This document shows positions 35,166-42,632 of a stretch of 49,011 nt of DNA, in pieces. The translations under genes and the position numbers were made by a program. How positions within the stretch are numbered: position 1 is the first letter of the stretch; each line of letters starts with the position of its first letter. The stretch is from the NCBI GenBank assembly GCA_014860585.1, contig JACZJL010000119.1, positions 1 to 49,011 on the forward strand, written 5' to 3'. The stretch is from Bacteroidales bacterium. Its GTDB lineage: Bacteria; Bacteroidota; Bacteroidia; Bacteroidales; 4484-276. The notes under the pieces are model-generated. The model searched no databases. It was not told the origin of the DNA and saw only the letters and a list, made by a program, of their open reading frames with translations.

Positions 35166-38100
35166 AACCAACGAACAGGCGCTCGAGGCCACCATCGAAA
35201 AACGATTGACGGGCGTTTGCCTCGAAGAGCTGAAGGAGCAACCTATTGCTGCACATGCGGTGTACGAAAGAGCAGCCTTGTACCGCGCCGGCAATGGCTA
35301 TTACATCGGGGCGCCGGAGGATTTCAATGCCAGGTTTGCCATTGACGAACTGCGCTTCTGGGATTTTTTGCAAACCACCCAATCAGAGGAGCTGGCCAGG
35401 CTGCAAAAGCAAAGCAACTGGAAACTGAAAATTCTCGAACGCCTCGATCGTATGATTAAAAAATACGGCATCCTGCGTTTGTTTCGCAAAGGGCTGGATG
35501 TTGACGATGCGCACTTTACCCTGCTCTATCCTTTGCCGTTGGCCAGCAGCAGCGATAAGGTAAAAGCCGGTTTCGAAAGCAACCAGTTCAGCGTAACCCG
35601 TCAGTTGCGCTATTCGTTAACCAATCCCGGCGAAGAGATTGACATGGTGCTGTTTGTGAATGGGTTGCCATTTGCCACCATGGAGCTGAAAAACCCCTGG
35701 ACAGGGCAGAATGCCAGGGTGCACGGCCAAAATCAATACAAATTCAAAAGAGATATTACGCAGCCTTTGCTCAACTTCGGTCGTTGCATTGTGCACTTTG
35801 CCGTGGATACCGACGAAGCCTATATGACCACCAAACTCAATGGCGCCGGCACTTACTTCTTGCCGTTCAATCTGGGGCAGCGCGAGCCCATATTTGGAAA
35901 AGGGAATCCGCCCAATCCGTTCGGGCACAAAACTGCCTATCTGTGGGAAGAGATATTTACCCGAACCAGCGTGGCCAACATCATTCAGCATTTTGTCCGT
36001 TTTGATGGCAAAGAGACCGACCCGCTCAACAAAAAGACGTTGTTTTTCCCGCGCTATCATCAGTTGGATGTGGTGCGGAAAATCGTGGCTGATGCGGCTA
36101 AAAAAGGGGTGGGGCAAACCTATTTAATTCAACATTCGGCCGGTTCGGGCAAATCCAATTCCATTACCTGGGCAGCCTATCAGCTCATCGAGACTTATCC
36201 TGAAAGCGATACCATTCCCGGCAGCAAGGGCATTTCCAATCCTCTGTTCGATTCGGTGATTGTGGTAACCGACAGGAGATTGCTCGACAAACAGCTTCGC
36301 GAAAACATCAAGGAATTTTCGGAGGTAAAAAACATTGTTGCCCCCGCCTATTCATCGGCTGATTTGAAATCGGCGCTGGAGAGCGGTAAGAAAATCATCA
36401 TCACCACCATTCAAAAGTTCCCCTTCATTGTGGATGGCATTGCCGATTTAAGTGATAAGCGGTTTGCGGTGATTATTGATGAAGCCCATTCGAGCCAGAG
36501 CGGAACCGCCGCCGGAAAAATGAACCAGGCCATGGGCAATACTTCCGGCGAAAACGAAGAGGAAGAAGACCACGACCCGCAGGACAGAATCCTCGAAGCC
36601 ATGCGTTCGCGCAAGATGCGGGGCAACGCCTCCTATATGGCTTTTACGGCTACTCCCAAAAACAATACGCTGGAACGTTTCGGCGTGAAACAGGAGGACG
36701 GGAAATTCAAGCCGTTCCACCTGTATTCGATGAAGCAAGCCATTGAGGAGGGATTTATTCTGGATGTGCTGGCCAATTACACCACCTACAAGAGCTATTA
36801 CGAAATCGAGAAGTCAATCCGGGAAAACCCGCTGTTCGACTCCGTGAAGGCGCAAAAGAAATTGCGGAATTATGTGGAGCAGGACAAGCAAACCATTGCC
36901 ACCAAAGCGGATATCATGCTCGAGCACTTTGTAACGCAACTGGTAAATACCAAGAAACTGAAAGGAAAAGCCAAAGCCATCGTTGCCGCACAAAGCATCG
37001 AATCGGCCATCAGCTATTATTTTGCATTGAAAAAATTGCTTTTCGAAAGAGGCAACCCGTTCAAGATTGCGATTGCTTTCTCGGGGATGAAAAAACTAAA
37101 TGGCATCGAATATACCGAAGAGAGCATGAACGACTTCCCTGCCCGTCTGGATACCGCCAAACCAACCGACCCCGGTTATATCAGCGACAAAATTGCCCGC
37201 TACTTTGACATGGACGAATACCGTATGCTGGTGGTAGCCAATAAATACCTGACGGGTTACGACCAACCCAAATTGACCGCCATGTATGTTGACAAGAAAT
37301 TGCAGGGGGTAATTGCGGTGCAGGCCTTATCGCGGTTAAATCGTTCGTCGGATAAACTCGGGAAGAAAACCGAAGATTTGTTCATCCTCGATTTTTACAA
37401 CACCACCGAGGATATAAAGAAATCCTTCGACCCGTTTTATACGGCCACCTCGCTGAGCAAAGCCACCGACATCAATGTGCTGCACGAACTCAAGTCCAGT
37501 CTCGACGATGCAGGGGTGTATGAATGGAGCGAAGTGGAGGATTTCGTCGAAAAATATTTCAGGGAGGTAAATGCTCAGGAGTTAAGCCCGATCATTGATA
37601 TTGCTGCCGAAAGATTTAATACCACGTTGGAGTTAGAAGACACGGCAAAAGCGGATTACAAAATAAAGGCAAAGCATTTTGTGAAGATTTATGGCCAGAT
37701 GGCTTCCATCATGCCCTATGAAGTTGTTGCCTGGGAAAAGCTCTTCTGGTTTTTGAAATTCCTGATTCCCAAGCTCATTATTCTTGACAAGGAAAAAGAT
37801 GCCCTGGATGGATTATTGAATTCCGTTGACCTCTCCACGTATGGGTTGGAAAGGGTTAAGCTCAATACGAGTATTGGTCTTGATGCCGCAGCAACCGAGG
37901 TTGATCCGCAAAACCCAAATCCACGCGGCGCACACGGCAGCGAATCTGAAAAGGACGAACTCGATTTAATCATCAAGAGTTTCAACGAACGCTGGTTTCA
38001 GGGTTGGGAAGCCACACCCGATGAGCAGCGGGCGAAATTTGTGAATCTTGCACAGCGGATGAAGGAGCACACCGACTTCAAAGAAAAGTATGCTGAAAAT

Positions 38101-38259
38101 ACTGATATTCAGAACAGAGAGATCGCATTCGGTAAAATCTTTGATGACGTGATGGGAAAGCAACGCAGAACCGAACTTGAACTCTATCGTTTAGTTTCGC
38201 AGGACGAAGGCTTCAAAATAGCCATGCAGGATACCATCAAACGCATGTTGAGGGTGTAG
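35155..38259 (+). CDS. hsdR: Type I restriction endonuclease subunit (HsdR)
   Basis: A 1034-residue motor and nuclease subunit. The N-terminal nuclease core includes EIDMVLFVNGLPFATMELKN (the D and ExK pair). The helicase has Walker A HSAGSGKS (K333), VVTDRRLLDKQL, the DEAH box in VIIDEAHSSQSG, MAFTATPKN for motif III, and late motifs VVANKYLTGYDQPKL and VQALSRLNR. Length fits HsdR. It cuts unmodified DNA at a distance after translocation as part of HsdR2M2S1. It overlaps hsdS by 11 bp and completes the operon, so the system appears intact. Confidence 0.95.
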   Translation: MTSKTNEQALEATIEKRLTGVCLEELKEQPIAAHAVYERAALYRAGNGYYIGAPEDFNARFAIDELRFWDFLQTTQSEELARLQKQSNWKLKILERLDRMIKKYGILRLFRKGLDVDDAHFTLLYPLPLASSSDKVKAGFESNQFSVTRQLRYSLTNPGEEIDMVLFVNGLPFATMELKNPWTGQNARVHGQNQYKFKRDITQPLLNFGRCIVHFAVDTDEAYMTTKLNGAGTYFLPFNLGQREPIFGKGNPPNPFGHKTAYLWEEIFTRTSVANIIQHFVRFDGKETDPLNKKTLFFPRYHQLDVVRKIVADAAKKGVGQTYLIQHSAGSGKSNSITWAAYQLIETYPESDTIPGSKGISNPLFDSVIVVTDRRLLDKQLRENIKEFSEVKNIVAPAYSSADLKSALESGKKIIITTIQKFPFIVDGIADLSDKRFAVIIDEAHSSQSGTAAGKMNQAMGNTSGENEEEEDHDPQDRILEAMRSRKMRGNASYMAFTATPKNNTLERFGVKQEDGKFKPFHLYSMKQAIEEGFILDVLANYTTYKSYYEIEKSIRENPLFDSVKAQKKLRNYVEQDKQTIATKADIMLEHFVTQLVNTKKLKGKAKAIVAAQSIESAISYYFALKKLLFERGNPFKIAIAFSGMKKLNGIEYTEESMNDFPARLDTAKPTDPGYISDKIARYFDMDEYRMLVVANKYLTGYDQPKLTAMYVDKKLQGVIAVQALSRLNRSSDKLGKKTEDLFILDFYNTTEDIKKSFDPFYTATSLSKATDINVLHELKSSLDDAGVYEWSEVEDFVEKYFREVNAQELSPIIDIAAERFNTTLELEDTAKADYKIKAKHFVKIYGQMASIMPYEVVAWEKLFWFLKFLIPKLIILDKEKDALDGLLNSVDLSTYGLERVKLNTSIGLDAAATEVDPQNPNPRGAHGSESEKDELDLIIKSFNERWFQGWEATPDEQRAKFVNLAQRMKEHTDFKEKYAENTDIQNREIAFGKIFDDVMGKQRRTELELYRLVSQDEGFKIAMQDTIKRMLRV

Positions 38260-38361
38260 GTCTTCTTATGGTGGCTCAAAAAGAGTGTTTATTTTCACTA
38301 TTCGAGAGCTGGCATTTGGGGGGGGATCCTGGAAAATAAAATTTTAAACTATAAAACTTTC

Positions 38362-38667
38362 ATGTCAGAAATTCCACGAAATAACACGGGTTTAGCCGGC
38401 GAGTACTTTGTAGCTGCTGAGCTTTATCGCAGAGGATGGTCAGTAGGTATGACAATTGGTAATGCCAAAGCCATTGATCTGTAATGCTTTTATAATTTTG
38501 TTGTGCTCAACGGTGATAAAATAGAACCGCCCGAATATTTTATCGGGCGTTCGGAAGAGATACAACCCCTGATAAAACAGTATGTCACCAGGGGAATTCT
38601 CGACAGGTCATCAGTCAACAATCCGGAGTTCAAAGACCGCTGGGATAAACTTAGCCAAAATAGTTAA
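38362..38667 (+). pseudogene. Broken PD-(D/E)xK-type endonuclease gene, copy 1
   Basis: The first 40 codons encode MSEIPRNNTGLAGEYFVAAE through GNAKAIDL, then TAA. The same frame continues CFYNFVVLNGDKIEPPEYFI to DRWDKLSQNS and a second stop at 38665. The two pieces look like the ends of one small nuclease (group I intron-associated PD-(D/E)xK_5 type) whose middle, with the expected QVK catalytic segment, is missing and replaced by a stop. The call of family is from memory of similar proteins. A second copy with the same junction lies at 46671. Confidence 0.7.
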
Positions 38668-38684
38668 ACCAATAGCCTGCGAAA

Positions 38685-39195
38685 AATGAAAATAGAAAAG
38701 AAATCAATCACCAAAGGAAAAATTTTCAAGCTCACGATCTTTTCAGCGAACAGTCGCAACTGATTGAGCAAAGCCGCACGGAGGTTGCCGTGTATGCCAA
38801 CAGCACGTTAACTCTGCTCTTCTGGCAGGTTGGCCGGCGGATAAACGAGCACATTTTGCAAAACAAACGTGCAGATTATGGGAAACAAATTGTCGTGACA
38901 CTGGCCCGACAATTAACCGAAAAATACGGTCGGAACTTTGAGGAAAAAAATTTGCGCCGGATGCTCCAGTTTGCTGAACAGTTCTCCGATGAGCAAATTG
39001 TCGTACCACTTGGCCCGACAATTAAGCTGGTCGCATATACTCATTCTTTTACCGATAAAAAGAATGGAAGCCAAACTTTATTATGCAAAATCCTGCGCAG
39101 AACAGGCATGGGGTAAGCGAGATCTTCGCGAACAAATCAATCGCAAAGCCTTTGAGCGATCCTTAGTGGAGTCAGGAACAGGCAATGTCCTGTAG
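38685..39195 (+). pseudogene. Frameshifted DUF1016 (YhcG) nuclease remnant
   Basis: The frames LLFWQVGRRINEHILQNKRA, LARQLTEKYGRNFEEKNLRRML and QFAEQFSDEQIV match the DUF1016 N-terminal domain. Continuation is in another frame (LARQLSWSHILILLPIK, AKLYYAKSCAEQAWGKRDLR, EQINRKAFERSL). At least one frameshift separates the parts, another probably precedes 38790, and the C-terminal nuclease domain is absent. It is unlike the intact DUF1016 gene at 32618 in detail, so it is an independent decayed member. Confidence 0.8.
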
Positions 39196-39207
39196 TGTAG
39201 CCAGGCA

Positions 39208-39698
39208 CAGGCAGCGCCAGGTGGTTGAGCCTGCCGAAACCACCGTTGAAAATTAGTTTAAAGTATGAAAGGATACACGTACATATTACAATGCTCAGAT
39301 GGTAGTTATTATGTGGGTAGCACAAACAATCTTGAGCTTCGTCTGGCACAGCATCAAGCGGGCGAAGGAGCTAATCATACAAAAAAGAGACTACCTGTGG
39401 AATTGGTTTATTATGAAGAATATGCCCGAATAGACGAGGCTTTTTACAGGGAAAAGCAAATACAGGGATGGCGCAGGGCGAAAAAAGAAGCATTAATAAA
39501 CGGAGAATATGATAAGCTACCTGAGTTGGCAAAAGCTTATGGCACAAGACTGCCTTCGACGAGGCTGCCTTCCACGATCTCAGGCAGCGGGTTTGGTGAT
39601 GGGGAGAAGCTGCTTTCGACAAGCTCAGGCAGCGGGTTTGGTGGTGGAGAGTCAGTTACAGGCAGCGCCCGGTGGTTGAGCCTGTCGAAACCACAGTT
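39208..39698. mobile_element. GIY-YIG gene between 40-bp direct repeats (candidate mobile unit)
   Basis: 39208-39247 and 39659-39698 are near-identical 40-nt direct repeats (CAGGCAGCGCC then GGTGGTTGAGCCTG then CGAAACCAC, three or four differences) with an internal palindrome. They enclose a GIY-YIG nuclease ORF and further partial repeat units (AAGCTCAGGCAGCGGGTTTG at about 39580 and 39625). The right repeat is translated as linker of the fusion protein. Confidence 0.6.
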
Positions 39699-40179
39699 AA
39701 CAAGTGATAAAACCACCAGTATAATAGATACCCTGGGAAATACTAATCTTTTAACGATTCCCAAAACCGCCTTCCTCTGCAGTCGCAACATTTCGGCATC
39801 GGCGGTGCTGAAATGCTACGACTGGGCTATCGCGCAGCGTGAAGCGGGCAACTGCGTCATCAGCGGTTTTCACAGCCAGATTGAAAAAGATGTGCTGCAC
39901 TATTTGCTCAAAGGCAGTCAGCCGATTATCGTGGCGATGGCCAGAGGGTTGAAAAAGATCATAGAACCGGAATTCCTACAACCACTTCAGGAAAACAGGC
40001 TACTGATCATCACTCCATTCGATACCAATACCCGCCGGATATCTCAACGCACAGCAGAAATCCGCAACCAACTGATGATCCAACTGGCCGACACCATTGC
40101 TGTTGGCCACATCAGCCCTGGAGGCAACCTGGAAAAACTCCTTCAAACCACCAATAAGGAAATTGTTAGGATTGGTTGA
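39265..40179 (+). CDS. GIY-YIG nuclease / DprA-like fusion protein
   Basis: A 304-residue chimera. Residues 1-92 are a UvrC/homing-type GIY-YIG nuclease: YTYILQCSDGSYYVGSTNNL (Tyr pairs of the motif), an Arg in LELRLAQH and the Glu in YREKQIQGW. Residues 93-145 are a Ser/Gly-rich linker (STISGSGFGDGEKLLSTSSG) that is simply translated repeat DNA. Residues about 150-304 are a small DprA/Smf-like Rossmann domain (CSRNISASAVLKCYDWAIAQ, NCVISGFHSQIEKDVLHYLL, QPIIVAMARGLKK). The frame is continuous, yet the join through repeat DNA suggests that a mobile GIY-YIG unit landed in front of a DprA-like gene. No obvious start codon for the DprA part alone is seen. Confidence 0.75.
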   Translation: MKGYTYILQCSDGSYYVGSTNNLELRLAQHQAGEGANHTKKRLPVELVYYEEYARIDEAFYREKQIQGWRRAKKEALINGEYDKLPELAKAYGTRLPSTRLPSTISGSGFGDGEKLLSTSSGSGFGGGESVTGSARWLSLSKPQLTSDKTTSIIDTLGNTNLLTIPKTAFLCSRNISASAVLKCYDWAIAQREAGNCVISGFHSQIEKDVLHYLLKGSQPIIVAMARGLKKIIEPEFLQPLQENRLLIITPFDTNTRRISQRTAEIRNQLMIQLADTIAVGHISPGGNLEKLLQTTNKEIVRIG

Positions 40180-40494
40180 ATTAAATCCAATTGTAGTGCA
40201 AAGCGAAAACACACATTCGGAAGCAGTGCAGTACCCAGGGATGCACGCTCCGAAGGGGATGCAGCCCTGCAGAAAGCAAGAAAAAAGGTAACGAAAGATG
40301 AAAAGGGAGAAAACCTGACAGGTTTTGGAAACCTGTCAGGTTTGGAACGGGGAGCAGTGCGCCGGATTTTTGGGAGGGGGAGCGGGATTATAAGAAGTTA
40401 CACTTGCAGAAGGCGACTGGTGGCATAGAAAAACAAAAACACCAGAGAGCACACAAAGAAAATAGACTATTTTTAACCCATAAAAAATAAAGCA
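40180..40494. other. Intergenic region with palindromic repeats
   Basis: 315 bp without a gene. It contains CAGGGATGCACGCTCCGAAG near 40237 (a close match to a tract at about 22774) and the 33-nt double hairpin at 40311. Confidence 0.6.
40311..40343. repeat. 33-nt double palindrome, copy 1
   Basis: AAACCTGACAGGTTT, then TGG, then AAACCTGTCAGGTTT (the outer bases overlap slightly). Each half is a palindrome and the whole is also an inverted repeat. A copy differing in two or three spacer bases lies at 46557. Confidence 0.85.
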
Positions 40495-40935
40495 ATGAAC
40501 GAGTTGATCCAACAAACTGGCGCCATCCTGACACAGGCTCAGGAGTTATTGAAAATGCCCGGCGTAAAAGAGACCGTTACCGGCTTTTTGGGCTGGATGG
40601 GCAAAAAAATCTTTTCAAAAAGCAAAACAGCCCAGGAGCGGCTGATCCTCATCGAACAGCGACAAGCCGACGCCCAAACCATCGCCACACTCATGGGCAA
40701 CCTCGAATCGGCGCTGGAAAATAATGAGGAACTGCAAAAAGAGCTGAACGAAAAAGTTGCTGCCGTGCAATCGGAGCTAAAGCAGGCGGGGGTGGTGATT
40801 ACAAAAACCAATACTGGAACGGTCACCGGGAATGATAACCAGTTTTTTCAGGATATTACAGGCAATGTAACAACAACCAAAATAGGTCGGCAGATCAATC
40901 AGGGCAGCAGCAGTACCTACAACGAAAACAATTAG
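40495..40935 (+). CDS. Helical protein with C-terminal amyloid-signalling-like motif
   Basis: A 146-residue protein. Residues 1-100 are helical (TGAILTQAQELLKMPGVK, VTGFLGWMGKKIFSKSK, then a Glu/Asn/Gln-rich coiled coil). The C-terminal 45 residues change to a Gly/Asn/Gln/Thr pattern: TGNDNQFFQDITGN followed by IGRQINQGSSSTYNEN. The second motif recurs almost exactly at the N-terminus of the next protein, 5 bp downstream. That arrangement is the hallmark of bacterial amyloid signalling pairs (BASS), where a helical, often membrane-toxic effector carries the motif at its C-terminus and a sensor carries it at its N-terminus. I infer an effector role. No transmembrane helix is obvious beyond a weakly amphipathic N-terminal part. 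Confidence 0.7.
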   Translation: MNELIQQTGAILTQAQELLKMPGVKETVTGFLGWMGKKIFSKSKTAQERLILIEQRQADAQTIATLMGNLESALENNEELQKELNEKVAAVQSELKQAGVVITKTNTGTVTGNDNQFFQDITGNVTTTKIGRQINQGSSSTYNENN

Positions 40936-40940
40936 TAATC

Positions 40941-42515
40941 ATGGAAATCGGCAGGCAGATCAACCAGGGCGCGGGCAGCACTTACAACGAAAATACAATT
41001 TCCAATCATCTCTATTATTCAGCCGATTATCAGAAGCTAGTTAGCGAAATTGCTGACACCAGGGAAATCCTCGATAGCCTGCCCGAAAGCAAGACTGAAT
41101 TACGGCTAAAACATTCAGGCAAGCTCAATGATCTGGAAAAACAACTGACCGATTTCAAGCAAAACGTATTCAGCCTTTACGAGACCTTTACAAAAATTCC
41201 GATCAACACCGCCCGGTTGCAATTGGCCAAAGCGCATTTCGACAAAGGCGAATTCCGCGAAGCCGATGCCATTTTGAAAACCGAAGAAATCAGCAATGAG
41301 GTCAATCAACTCAAAATCGCCAAAGAAAAAAAGGAAAGTGAGCTTGTGGAAATTGAAGGTCATTTAGAAAACAAAGCCAATGAATTTCTGATTAAAGCCC
41401 AACTATGGAAAACCTTTTACAGCGAACCCGATTGGTTTGATCGCACGGTTGATTGCTACGAGAAAGCCCTTGAAGCTTCCCGGACTGTTGAGGTTATTTT
41501 TCAATACGCCTTATTCCTTCAAAATCACAATAAATTTTACCAGGCACAACCGCTTTACGAAGAAGCCTTGAAGCTAAGAAGAGAACTTGCCCGGGAGAAC
41601 CCGCATACGTACTTACCTGATGTAGCCAAAACCCTTAACAATTTGGCTATTATACAAAAGGTAAAAAATGAATTTGACGATTCAAAAAATAATTACCGGG
41701 AAGCCTTGCAGATTTACAGATCGCTTGCCAAAGAAGATCCAGGAAAATATCTACCCAGAGTGGCTGCAACTTTGAACAATTTGGCTGAATTACATTCGAA
41801 AAAGAGTGAATTTGGCGAGGCAATGGAAAAATACCAGGAAGCCCTGCAAATACAAAAATCTTTTGACAGAGAAAACCCGGGCACGTATTTGTCTGATGTA
41901 GCAGCGACTATGAATAATTTGGCTAATTTACACAAGGCTAAAAATGAATTTGATGTAGCCTTGGGAAAATACGTAGAAGCCTTGCAGATAAGAAGAGAAC
42001 TTGCCAAAAAGAACCCAAAAACCTATTTGCCCGATTTAGCAATGACTTTGAACAATTTAGCCAATCTTTATGCGGATAAAAATGAATTTGGAGAGGCTTA
42101 TGAAAAATATGAAGAAGCCTTGCAGATAAGAAGAGAGCTTGCCAGGGAGAACCCAAGAACCTCTTTGCCCGATTTAGCAATGACTTTGAACAATTTAGCC
42201 AATCTACATGCAGCTAAAAATGAATATGACGAAGCTTTGGTAAAATATGATGAAGCCCTGCAGATATACAGATCGCTGGACAAAGAGAACCCGGGAGCGT
42301 TTTTACCCTATGTGGCAACAACAGTTATCAATTTGAGCATTTTCTATTTTAAATCTCTTCCTGATAAGGAAAAATCAATCACTTTGGCAATGGAAACACT
42401 GGAAATTGCAAAACAATTCCCAGATCATTACCAATTGCAGCAAAATGCTCAAAAAGCCATTCAGGTTTTACAGGCACATGGAGTAGATACAGATAAACTG
42501 ATGAAGAATGTATGA
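40941..42515 (+). CDS. TPR-repeat protein with N-terminal amyloid-signalling-like motif
   Basis: A 524-residue protein. It begins MEIGRQINQGAGSTYNENT, matching the last residues of the preceding gene product (14 of 16 core positions identical). A helical segment follows (about 30-150) and then at least five tetratricopeptide-type units of about 50 residues, each with a pattern close to ALQIRRELA-x-x-NP then YLPDLAMTLNNLANL. The repeats are similar at DNA level too. No NACHT or other NTPase motif is present. In amyloid pairs the motif-bearing sensor usually has an NLR core. Here TPRs alone would do the sensing, which is unusual. It is separated by only 5 bp from its partner gene and ends in TGA. 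Confidence 0.8.
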   Translation: MEIGRQINQGAGSTYNENTISNHLYYSADYQKLVSEIADTREILDSLPESKTELRLKHSGKLNDLEKQLTDFKQNVFSLYETFTKIPINTARLQLAKAHFDKGEFREADAILKTEEISNEVNQLKIAKEKKESELVEIEGHLENKANEFLIKAQLWKTFYSEPDWFDRTVDCYEKALEASRTVEVIFQYALFLQNHNKFYQAQPLYEEALKLRRELARENPHTYLPDVAKTLNNLAIIQKVKNEFDDSKNNYREALQIYRSLAKEDPGKYLPRVAATLNNLAELHSKKSEFGEAMEKYQEALQIQKSFDRENPGTYLSDVAATMNNLANLHKAKNEFDVALGKYVEALQIRRELAKKNPKTYLPDLAMTLNNLANLYADKNEFGEAYEKYEEALQIRRELARENPRTSLPDLAMTLNNLANLHAAKNEYDEALVKYDEALQIYRSLDKENPGAFLPYVATTVINLSIFYFKSLPDKEKSITLAMETLEIAKQFPDHYQLQQNAQKAIQVLQAHGVDTDKLMKNV

Positions 42516-42632
42516 TTTGGCTGGCATAGTGCCTTTGGTTGGTGTTTTGGGAGGGGCGGTTTTGCTGCGCCGGAGGATGGGATGGGGGGTGCTGAAACTG
42601 AAGTATAAAATCATGAATAAATAACTGGTCTT

